DNA from: Saprospiraceae bacterium | GTDB taxonomy: Bacteria > Bacteroidota > Bacteroidia > Chitinophagales > Saprospiraceae | Assembly (NCBI GenBank): GCA_020849825.1 | Contig: JADZFP010000206.1 | Span: 1 to 13,994, forward strand | Length of the DNA stretch: 13,994 nucleotides | Reading direction: 5' to 3' | Shown here: in pieces, positions 6,556 to 12,993 of the stretch | Layout of the letters: each line of letters opens with the position of its first letter | How positions within the stretch are numbered: position 1 is the stretch's first letter | Position numbers and translations under genes: made by a program | Notes under the pieces: model-generated | What the model was told of the DNA's origin: nothing | The model's input: only the letters and a program-made list of their open reading frames with translations | Databases searched by the model: none

Positions 6556-6747
6556 ATGTCTGCTACTAACATGAATTCTACTGCATCCGAGCCGCTCAAC
6601 CGGGAAAAAGACGCTCTGAACATGGACAAAAAGAACTGGAAAATGTGGTTTCGCCGCCTGGGAGTGGCCGGCTTTATGTTTTTTCTGATCAAAGGCCTGT
6701 TGTGGCTGGCCGTGTTTTTCGGTCTGTTCAAAGTCGGTTGTTCATAG
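6556..6747 (+). CDS. Small single-pass membrane protein, unknown function
   Basis: This 63-aa product has a polar N-terminal part and one hydrophobic C-terminal helix (about 35-58) preceded by an aromatic/basic patch (KKNWKMWFRRLG), ending VGCS. The basic residues before the helix predict a cytoplasmic N-terminus. Alternative starts are the ATG at 6571 and the ATG at 6622, the latter giving MDKKNWK, which would keep only the basic patch and the helix. The product looks like short WFRRLG/FFLIKGLLWL-type proteins that I recall from other Bacteroidota genomes, but I cannot name a function. It lies 71 nt upstream of uvrA on the same strand and divergent from the cytochrome operon. The intact frame and the charge/hydrophobic pattern favour a real gene. 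Confidence 0.65.
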   Translation: MSATNMNSTASEPLNREKDALNMDKKNWKMWFRRLGVAGFMFFLIKGLLWLAVFFGLFKVGCS

Positions 6748-6753
6748 CGCATG

Positions 6754-6799
6754 TTTTTTTAAAACAATTTTTTTAAAACGGCGTTTTTCCGGACCTTTG
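6754..6799 (+). promoter_or_regulatory. Putative uvrA promoter with duplicated AT-rich upstream motif
   Basis: GACCTTTG at 6792-6799 is one base off TAnnTTTG and is 19 nt from the uvrA ATG. The T-rich run 6768-6774 lies at about the -33 distance. The 12-mer TTTTTTTAAAAC occurs twice, at 6754-6765 and 6768-6779, immediately upstream, which could serve as an UP-like element or a binding site. No SOS-box-like palindrome was recognised. Confidence 0.4.
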
Positions 6800-6818
6800 C
6801 ACGCTTGCCGTTTTCGCT

Positions 6819-9680
6819 ATGACCAAACACAAAAAGGCTGTTTCTCCGGCCCCTGATCTCGACACCGATTTGGTGGACCCCCGCTTTATTTCCATCAAAG
6901 GCGCGCGCACCAACAACCTGCGCAACGTTGACCTTCGCCTGCCCAAAAACGAACTCATCGTCGTCACCGGCGTGTCGGGTTCCGGCAAGTCGTCGATCAC
7001 CATGGACACACTGTATGCCGAGGGCCAGCGGCGCTATGTGGAAAGCTTGTCGAGCTACGCCCGGCAGTTCCTGGGGCGTATGAAAAAGCCGGATGTCGAC
7101 TATATACGCGGCATTTGCCCGGCCATCGCCATCGAACAGCGCGTCACTACCGGCAACGCCCGCTCCACCGTGGGCAGCATGACAGAGATCTACGATTTTC
7201 TCCGGCTGCTGTTCGCCCGTATCGGCAAGTTCTACTCGCCCGTCAGCGGCGGCCTGGTCAAAAAACACGAAGTCGCCGATGTGATCGACTTTATCAAAAG
7301 CCAACCCGAGGGCGCCCGCGGCATGATCCTCATGCCCTTTCCCAAAAAATACCGCGAACGCAGCCTCGAACAGGAATTAAACCTTTTGTTGCAAAAAGGC
7401 TACACCCGGGTGCAATGGAAAGAAGAAACCTTGCGCATCGAAGAGGTGCTGGAGGGCGACGGGGTCGACATCACCCAACCCGCCTACACCTTCCGCGAAA
7501 AAGGCCTCACACTGCTCATCGACCGTTTCGTGGTGAAAAAAGACGAAGAGGAAAGCGCCTGGATGCGGCTCGCCGATTCGGTCAATACCGCTTTTCTCGA
7601 AAGCGAAGGCGAATGCCTTGTCGCGCTGGTCGGCGGCGATACCCTGACGTTCAACAACCGCTTCGAACTCGACGGGATCGAATTCCCCGAACCCTCGCCG
7701 CAGCTGTTCAACTACAACAACCCCTACGGCGCCTGCCCTACCTGCGAAGGCTACGGCCGGGTGCTCGGCATCGACCCTGATAAAGTAGTGCCCGACAGAA
7801 CCAAATCGGTGTACGAAGGCGCCATCGCGCCCTGGAAAGGCGAGAAATACGGCGAATGGTTGTCGCATTTCCTCCAGCAGGCCCACCACTTCGATTTCCC
7901 GGTACACAAACCCTACGAAGACCTGAGCAAAGCCGAACAAAAACTGCTCTGGACCGGCAATCAGTACTTCGAGGGTGTGAATGCCTTTTTTAAAGAACTG
8001 GAGAGCAAAACCTATAAAATCCAGAACCGCGTGGCCCTTGCCCGCTACCGGGGCCGCACCGTATGCCCCAGCTGCGAAGGCGGCCGGCTGCGCAGCGAAG
8101 CCCTCTGCGTAAAAATCGACGGTCGCAACATCGCCGACCTGACCACCCTGCCGCTCGACGAGGTGCAGCAGTTTTTCAAACAACTCAACATCAGCGAGCA
8201 CGACCGCGCCGTGGCCAAACGCCTGCTGCTCGAAATCAACGGCCGCCTCGACTTTATGGTCGAACTCGGCCTGGGCTACCTCACCCTCGATCGCGTGTCG
8301 AACACGCTATCCGGCGGCGAAACCCAGCGCATCCACCTCACCCGAACCCTGGGCTCCAACCTGACCGCTTCCATGTACCTGCTCGACGAACCCTCCGTGG
8401 GGCTGCACCCGCGCGACACGGGCCGGCTGGTACGCGTGCTCAAAAACCTGCGCGACCTGGGCAATACCGTCGTGGTAGTGGAGCACGAGGAAGAAGTGAT
8501 CAAAAACGCCGACTTTCTGGTCGATATGGGCCCCGAAGCGGGCGTGCATGGCGGCAACGTCGTGTTTGCCGGCCCGATTGCCGACATCGGGAAAGCCGCC
8601 CCGGAAAGCCTCACCGCCCAATACCTCGGCGGTATCAGGGCTATTCCAACGCCGCCCGTCCGGCGCAAAACCACGGATTTTCTGACCCTCAAAGGCGCTC
8701 GCCAGCACAACCTGAAAAACGTCACGATCCGGGTGCCGCTGCATTGCCTGACCGTGGTGAGCGGCGTATCGGGCTCGGGCAAAACCACGCTCGTGCGCGA
8801 TATTCTCAGCCCCGCCCTGATGCAACACCTGCCCGACAACCCGGGCAAACAGCCGGGCATTTTCGACGGTCTGGAAGGCCCCGTGAAGAAGGTTTCGCGG
8901 GTGGAATTCGTCAACCAAAGCCCCATCGGCAAGAGCAGCCGCTCCAATCCGGTGACTTACGTAAAAGCGTACGATTACATCCGCGACCTGTTTGCCGGAC
9001 AGCAACTGAGCCGAATCCGCGGTTTCCAGCCCAAACATTTCAGTTTCAACGTGGAAGGCGGGCGCTGCGAAGCCTGCAAAGGCGAAGGCGAACAGGTGAT
9101 CGAAATGCAATTCCTGGCCGACGTACACCTCGAATGCGAGGAATGCAAAGGCCGGCGCTTCAAACCGGAAGTGCTCGACGTGCAATACAAAGGCAAAAAC
9201 ATCTTCGAAGTGCTCGAACTGAGCATCGAGGAGGCTCTCGAATTTTTTGCCGGCAACAAAGACATCATCGATCGCATCCGCCCCCTCAACGACGTGGGCC
9301 TGGGCTACGTGCGGCTCGGGCAATCGAGCAGCACGCTCTCCGGCGGCGAGGCCCAGCGCGTCAAACTGGCGTCCTTTCTTATTCGCGAAAACTCAAACGG
9401 CCATATCTTCTTTATCTTCGACGAACCCACCACCGGCCTGCATTTTCACGACATTCTCAAACTGCTGACAGCCATTAACGCCCTGGTGGAAAAAGGCCAC
9501 TCGGTGCTCGTGGTGGAGCACAACATGGAAGTGATCAAATCGGCCGACTGGGTGATCGATCTGGGCCCCGAAGGCGGGGTCGGCGGCGGACGGCTGGTCT
9601 TCGAAGGGCGTCCGGAAGAGCTGGTAAAGGTGAAAGAGAGTTACACAGGCGCGTATTTGAAGGAGAAACTGGTGGGCTGA
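6819..9680 (+). CDS. uvrA: Excinuclease ABC subunit A
   Basis: UvrA is the damage-recognition ATPase of nucleotide excision repair; as a dimer it loads UvrB onto lesions. The 953-aa product has two ABC modules. Walker A1 is GVSGSGKS (51-58), with signature LSGGE (497-501) and Walker B YLLDEPSVGLH. Walker A2 is GVSGSGKT (649-656), with signature LSGGE (840-844) and FIFDEPTTGLH. The C-terminal zinc module is intact (CEAC 750-753, CEEC 773-776). CPTC (306-309) and CPSC (416-419) are also present. The CXXC that in E. coli UvrA precedes the CPTC pair is missing: the aligned stretch reads FELDGIEFPEPSPQLF. The ATG at 6819 precedes the family start by about 25 polar residues. The stop is followed within 5 nt by the orphan copy of the 54-bp repeat. 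Confidence 0.97.
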   Translation: MTKHKKAVSPAPDLDTDLVDPRFISIKGARTNNLRNVDLRLPKNELIVVTGVSGSGKSSITMDTLYAEGQRRYVESLSSYARQFLGRMKKPDVDYIRGICPAIAIEQRVTTGNARSTVGSMTEIYDFLRLLFARIGKFYSPVSGGLVKKHEVADVIDFIKSQPEGARGMILMPFPKKYRERSLEQELNLLLQKGYTRVQWKEETLRIEEVLEGDGVDITQPAYTFREKGLTLLIDRFVVKKDEEESAWMRLADSVNTAFLESEGECLVALVGGDTLTFNNRFELDGIEFPEPSPQLFNYNNPYGACPTCEGYGRVLGIDPDKVVPDRTKSVYEGAIAPWKGEKYGEWLSHFLQQAHHFDFPVHKPYEDLSKAEQKLLWTGNQYFEGVNAFFKELESKTYKIQNRVALARYRGRTVCPSCEGGRLRSEALCVKIDGRNIADLTTLPLDEVQQFFKQLNISEHDRAVAKRLLLEINGRLDFMVELGLGYLTLDRVSNTLSGGETQRIHLTRTLGSNLTASMYLLDEPSVGLHPRDTGRLVRVLKNLRDLGNTVVVVEHEEEVIKNADFLVDMGPEAGVHGGNVVFAGPIADIGKAAPESLTAQYLGGIRAIPTPPVRRKTTDFLTLKGARQHNLKNVTIRVPLHCLTVVSGVSGSGKTTLVRDILSPALMQHLPDNPGKQPGIFDGLEGPVKKVSRVEFVNQSPIGKSSRSNPVTYVKAYDYIRDLFAGQQLSRIRGFQPKHFSFNVEGGRCEACKGEGEQVIEMQFLADVHLECEECKGRRFKPEVLDVQYKGKNIFEVLELSIEEALEFFAGNKDIIDRIRPLNDVGLGYVRLGQSSSTLSGGEAQRVKLASFLIRENSNGHIFFIFDEPTTGLHFHDILKLLTAINALVEKGHSVLVVEHNMEVIKSADWVIDLGPEGGVGGGRLVFEGRPEELVKVKESYTGAYLKEKLVG

Positions 9681-9685
9681 GCGGG

Positions 9686-9739
9686 TTATTTCTTCCGCTC
9701 CGTCACATACACCAGCAATTGTCGCAGGGCCTCGCGGGC
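9686..9739. repeat. 54-bp direct repeat, left copy (orphan 3' end of the polyprenyl synthetase gene)
   Basis: Bases 9686-9739 are identical to 11595-11648 over 54 bp (offset 1909); GCG at 9681-9683 also matches 11590-11592. In the right copy these bases are the last 17 codons plus stop of the minus-strand polyprenyl synthetase gene. Here the rest of that gene is absent, so it is a detached duplicate 5 nt past the uvrA stop. Both copies have the same orientation. Confidence 0.97.
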
Positions 9740-9766
9740 GAAGAAGGCCCGAGGCGCTGAACTTTT
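9730..9766 (+). terminator. Weak candidate terminator after uvrA
   Basis: CCTCG-C-GGGC (9730-9739) can pair with GCCCGAGG (9747-9754), with a 2-nt bulge and a 7-nt GAAGAAG loop. The only T-run following is TTTT at 9763-9766, so termination would be inefficient. The left arm belongs to the 54-bp repeat and the right arm lies outside it. Confidence 0.3.
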
Positions 9767-9768
9767 AA

Positions 9769-10002
9769 CGAAATTCTGCGTTCATGTTTCCCAACCCGAC
9801 TCGCCAATGGCTTAATGCAAACTTTCCGGCCTCGCCGTTTGAGACCAACCTGAGCCTCTTCAATACTCACGGCCAGTGCATCCATCAAACGCTCATACCG
9901 GCTTTTTCAAAAGAAGTTGCACTCCCGGTCCAAGGATTACCATCTGGCATTTATTTGGTTCAACATAATGTTGGGGGAGTAATACAAACAGCCAAAGTAT
10001 GA
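9769..10002 (+). pseudogene. Truncated T9SS type A sorting domain (3' remnant of a cargo gene)
   Basis: The open frame from 9769 (just after an in-frame TAA at 9766-9768) encodes about 77 residues that match only the C-terminal sorting domain of type IX secretion cargo. It begins FMFPNPTRQW, with a central LSLFNTHGQCI strand and GLPSGIYLVQ, then ends VIQTAKV at a stop codon. There is no signal peptide and no cargo domain. An ATG at 9784 falls inside the FPNP-type motif, so it is not a credible start. This is best read as the tail of a gene whose upstream part was lost when the 54-bp repeat joined it. A terminator follows 28 nt after its stop. A free-standing function is unlikely. Confidence 0.75.
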
Positions 10003-10030
10003 ATTTCGTATTGATCTAGTCTCCTGCACT

Positions 10031-10072
10031 CATAGGCGCTTTGTCTGTCAAAGCGCCTATGTTTATTTTATT
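10031..10072 (+). terminator. Strong intrinsic terminator after the T9SS remnant
   Basis: CATAGGCGCTTTG (10031-10043) pairs perfectly over 13 bp with CAAAGCGCCTATG (10049-10061) around the 5-nt loop TCTGT. It is followed by TTTATTTTATTG. It separates the remnant from the next gene, whose ATG is at 10076. The hairpin is intact although the gene it served is not. Confidence 0.85.
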
Positions 10073-10075
10073 GTT

Positions 10076-11587
10076 ATGAAAGAAATTATCGTATTTTTCA
10101 TCATGTGTCAAGCAGCCTGTCTAACAGGGCAGACAGGCTACAATTCACTCATTGACTTGGGATACCCGACCAATCATTTCCTTCATATGTGTATGAGGGG
10201 AGACACTATTATTGGATATGGCGTAGCTTACAAAGATACTACACAATGGCAGCAAGGGGTATTATTGGTCAAATTGGATTCTTCAGGACAGATAATTGAT
10301 ACAACACTGGTTCTTGATTCTTTTGGAGATCACTTGACTCTCACATCTTATTACGGAGATATTATTGCAACCACTGATGGTGGGTATGCGATGACCACTT
10401 CTACCTTTTATAGAAATAGTGTATTATTAATAAAAGTTGACGAAATCTTAAACATAGAATTTATAAAAGAATTCCCAGATAGTATCAATCTTACCAATTA
10501 TTTCTGGATGTTGACCGAGGCGCCCAATGGTTATCTTTTGTACGGGCTTATTCAACGCCCTGACTATTTTCACGACGGCTTCATCCGTTATGTAGACAAA
10601 ACCGGTGAAACCATTTGGTTCAAATACCTGACGACAAGTAATTTTGACAACGGCGTTCTGGATCTCGAAATGACATCCGACACCACTTTTGTAGCGGGCA
10701 TGGTCAATGGAACGTCAGCCAGCGGAGCAGCATCCTCTCTTTGGCGTTATCACATCGACGGCACTCTGCTGGATTTCTGGCAATCAGACTCGGAGCCAGA
10801 GATGGGTTATTTGCGCGAGATCATTCCTGCATCCGATGGCGGGCTGATTACTTACGGGCTGTACGTGGCGTACATTGTTCCCAACTCGCCAGGCCTCCCT
10901 GGCACTAAAATGGTACAATCTACGCTAACCAAATTCGATACCGCTTTTCAGATTCAATGGGTGCGGCATTTCGGGCCGATCAAGAGCCTGAACAGCAATA
11001 TCATTTTGCGAGAGTTTGTATCCACGCCCGATGGCAACTACGTGGGTGCGGGCGAAACCTCGGTGAAAGTCGGCGACGAGCCCAGCCGTCGGGTAGGCTG
11101 GCTCTATAAATTCAGTCCCGAGGGAGATAGCATCTGGTCTCGCGAGGTAGATGCGCCATTGCCACTTGAATACATTAATAGTGGTGTGTTTGGCGGTGTT
11201 GGTGTGTTGTCGAGCGGCAGCATCGTGGCAGGCGGGGCGGTCAACGAGGGTACGAAGAAGTATTGCTGGCTTGTCAAAGTAAGTGCCGACGGGTGCCTGG
11301 ACACACTCTGGTGTCAGGCGGTAGCCGCTCCGGAAGTATGGGTCAGTGAGTCAGCCTTGCCGGCGGTATTCCCCAACCCTGCAACGTACTATCTGGGATT
11401 CAAATTGCCTGACGATTGGCAAGGCGCCCGGGTCCAGTTGCTGGCTCCCGACGGAAGAGTCCTGCGCCATACTGCGAATCCTGCCGACGGAATGGACGTT
11501 TCTGAGTTGCCCGCCGGACTGTATTTCTGCCGGTTTCTTGAGCCGGGAGGGACAGAGTGGGTGAAGAAAGTGATTTTAATGAGGTAG
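10076..11587 (+). CDS. Secreted protein with T9SS type A sorting domain
   Basis: The 503-aa product has a signal peptide (MKEIIVFFIMCQAACLTG, cleavage near 18). A long repetitive body follows with strands around DGGYAMTTS, PNGYLLYG, DGGLITYG, DGNYVGAG and SGSIVAGG, spaced like blades of a beta-propeller. It ends in a short DGCLDTLWC motif and a C-terminal sorting domain (VFPNPATYYLGF, then LPAGLYFCRF and a basic end). Such proteins cross the outer membrane by the type IX system and lose the tail. The binding target or enzyme activity, if any, is not recognisable. The first roughly 140 codons are very AT-rich (33 G+C in 120 bases at 10381-10500), while later parts are GC-rich (42 of 60 at 11041-11100). 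The gene lies inside the 54-bp-repeat-bounded islet and its stop is 7 nt from the convergent polyprenyl synthetase gene. Confidence 0.88.
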   Translation: MKEIIVFFIMCQAACLTGQTGYNSLIDLGYPTNHFLHMCMRGDTIIGYGVAYKDTTQWQQGVLLVKLDSSGQIIDTTLVLDSFGDHLTLTSYYGDIIATTDGGYAMTTSTFYRNSVLLIKVDEILNIEFIKEFPDSINLTNYFWMLTEAPNGYLLYGLIQRPDYFHDGFIRYVDKTGETIWFKYLTTSNFDNGVLDLEMTSDTTFVAGMVNGTSASGAASSLWRYHIDGTLLDFWQSDSEPEMGYLREIIPASDGGLITYGLYVAYIVPNSPGLPGTKMVQSTLTKFDTAFQIQWVRHFGPIKSLNSNIILREFVSTPDGNYVGAGETSVKVGDEPSRRVGWLYKFSPEGDSIWSREVDAPLPLEYINSGVFGGVGVLSSGSIVAGGAVNEGTKKYCWLVKVSADGCLDTLWCQAVAAPEVWVSESALPAVFPNPATYYLGFKLPDDWQGARVQLLAPDGRVLRHTANPADGMDVSELPAGLYFCRFLEPGGTEWVKKVILMR

Positions 11588-11594
11588 GGGCGCT

Positions 11595-11648
11595 TTATTT
11601 CTTCCGCTCCGTCACATACACCAGCAATTGTCGCAGGGCCTCGCGGGC
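11595..11648. repeat. 54-bp direct repeat, right copy (3' end of the polyprenyl synthetase gene)
   Basis: This copy is identical to 9686-9739. It begins exactly at the stop codon (TTA on the plus strand) of the polyprenyl synthetase gene and covers its last 17 codons in frame. Being part of the intact gene, it is the likely original copy. Confidence 0.97.
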
Positions 11649-12566
11649 TTCGCTGGGCGGCGCCTGATCGAGCAGGTCGAAAGCCTCCTGGCGGTAGCGG
11701 TACATGGCTTCCGTGGCGTATTCGATGCCGCCGCTTTGCCGCACCAGCTGAATCACTTCGGCGACCTTATCGGTTTTGTGGCTTTCGTTTTTGACGATGT
11801 TGAGAATATGCCGCCGGGTAGCGCGGTCGGCATTGGCCAGGCAGTAAATGAGCGGCAGGGTCATTTTTTTCTCCTTGATGTCGATGCCCAGGGGTTTGCC
11901 CACGTCGTCGGTACCGAAGTCGAAGAGATCGTCGCGAATCTGGAAGGCCATGCCGGTTTTTTCGCCGAACAGGTGCATACGTTTCACCACTTCCGGGTCG
12001 TCGGAGGTGCTGGCGGCGCCCGCCGAACAGGCCGCGGCGATGAGCGAGGCGGTTTTTTGGCGAATGATGTCGTGGTAGATTTCCTCCTTGATGTCGAGCC
12101 GGCGCGCTTTTTCCATTTGCAACAATTCGCCTTCTGCCATTTCACGCACGGCGCGACTGACGATTTCGAGCAATTGAAACTGCTGGCTTTTGACGCTCAG
12201 CAACAAGCCCTGCGACAACAGAAAGTCGCCGACCAGCACCGCAATTTTATTTTTCCAAAGGGCATTGATCGAAAAAAAACCGCGCCGCTCGTAGGAGTCG
12301 TCCACCACGTCGTCGTGTACGAGGGTGGCGGTGTGCAACAACTCGACCAGCGAGGCAGCGACATAGGAGGGTTCGTTGATCGGGGCAAACAATCGCGCGC
12401 TCAACAACACCAGCATGGGCCTGACCTGTTTGCCCTTGCGCTGTACGATGTACCAGGTGATCTTGTCGAGCAAGGGCACGTGGCTGCGCATGGCGTCGCG
12501 GAACCGCTTTTCAAACACCTCCAGTTCGGCGGCGATGGGTTGTTTGATGGTATCGAGTTGGGACAT
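11595..12566 (-). CDS. Long-chain polyprenyl diphosphate synthase
   Basis: This trans-isoprenyl diphosphate synthase extends allylic diphosphates with IPP in the cytoplasm, most likely for the quinone side chain. The 323-aa product shows GKQVRP (45-50) and the first Asp-rich motif HDDVVDDS (84-91, DDxxD at 85-89). The second Asp-rich motif is RDDLFDF (211-217), with KT (171-172) and IKEKKMTLPLI (230-240) as expected. The fifth residue before the first motif is Ala80, not an aromatic; in this family that fits long products (about C30-C40) rather than farnesyl or geranylgeranyl. The ATG at 12566 is chosen because upstream in-frame codons reach only a GTG at 12644 through Gly/Pro-rich sequence unlike the family. 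The gene is convergent with the T9SS gene. Exact chain length is not decidable here. Confidence 0.93.
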   Translation of the reverse strand: MSQLDTIKQPIAAELEVFEKRFRDAMRSHVPLLDKITWYIVQRKGKQVRPMLVLLSARLFAPINEPSYVAASLVELLHTATLVHDDVVDDSYERRGFFSINALWKNKIAVLVGDFLLSQGLLLSVKSQQFQLLEIVSRAVREMAEGELLQMEKARRLDIKEEIYHDIIRQKTASLIAAACSAGAASTSDDPEVVKRMHLFGEKTGMAFQIRDDLFDFGTDDVGKPLGIDIKEKKMTLPLIYCLANADRATRRHILNIVKNESHKTDKVAEVIQLVRQSGGIEYATEAMYRYRQEAFDLLDQAPPSEAREALRQLLVYVTERKK

Positions 12567-12805
12567 AAGGTGTTTGCGTTCGAATTTGACACGGGGCAAT
12601 GCCTCGGACCAGCCGGGGCCGGCGGAATACCCTCCGTTTTTCACGGCGAATAAGCGCAGTTTTTTTTCAAAATCTGTGTAAAATCCGTGTTTTTATGTTC
12701 TTTCAAATAAAATTGAAAGATTTGAATCGTAACAGTGCGAAGGTAGGAAGGTTGCCGGATTGGCCGGATTTATTCTGGAGTTTGCTTGGATGTGGTTGGT
12801 GGAAA
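12567..12805. other. Non-coding stretch upstream of the polyprenyl synthetase gene
   Basis: No credible gene is seen here. It holds an 11-bp tandem repeat (AAAATCTGTGT at 12669-12679, AAAATCCGTGT at 12680-12690, one mismatch) and an 8-bp perfect inverted repeat (TCTTTCAA 12699-12706, TTGAAAGA 12713-12720, 6-nt AT loop). The inverted repeat could be an operator or a weak hairpin. No clean TAnnTTTG element was found on the minus strand. Confidence 0.5.
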
Positions 12806-12965
12806 CGTGGCACGGGGTAAAACCCCGCGTCAGCCGGGTTAGCGGGAACCTTGGCACGGGGTGCAACACCGCGCCAGCCGGGAATCGTGGCACGGGGTAA
12901 AACCCCGCGTCAGCCGGGTTGGCGGGAACCTTGGCACGGGGTGCAACCCCGCGCCAGCCGCGCCA
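12806..12965. repeat. Two tandem 80-bp units built from palindromic half-units
   Basis: Unit 1 (12806-12885) and unit 2 (12886-12965) are nearly identical. They differ at 12841/12921 (A/G), at the A/C in the AACACC/AACCCC stretch, and over the last few bases. Each unit has two related half-units of about 44 and 36 bp sharing GGCACGGGGT, AACCCCGCG (or a variant) and CAGCCG. In each, CGGGGT and ACCCCG face each other across 1-3 bases, so each half-unit can fold into a GC-rich hairpin. Degenerate half-copies continue to about 12990 (CGCGCCAGC). It is an interspersed palindromic repeat family distinct from that at 14-185. Confidence 0.85.
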
Positions 12966-12993
12966 GCCGTACAATCCCGCGCCAGCGAGCCGC

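Noticed and set aside
8063..9478. Long +2/+3-frame and antisense open frames inside uvrA
   Set aside because: The translations are dominated by Arg/Pro/His or by low-complexity residues and lie wholly within a conserved uvrA reading frame.
9684..10075. Possible integron-type attC site or CRISPR-like unit in the islet
   Set aside because: There are only two 54-bp copies 1.9 kb apart, with no spacer array. The perfect hairpin at 10031-10061 has a T-tract and no R-box or L-box pattern, so it fits a terminator.
12567..12644. Upstream GTG start for the polyprenyl synthetase gene
   Set aside because: The extra 26 residues are Gly/Pro-rich and unlike the family, whereas the ATG at 12566 gives a normal N-terminus (MSQLDTIKQPI) and length.
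11628..12653. Plus-strand open frame of 341 codons opposite the polyprenyl synthetase gene
   Set aside because: The minus strand encodes a complete synthase with both Asp-rich motifs. The plus-strand product is His/Gln/Val-rich with no domain or export signal.
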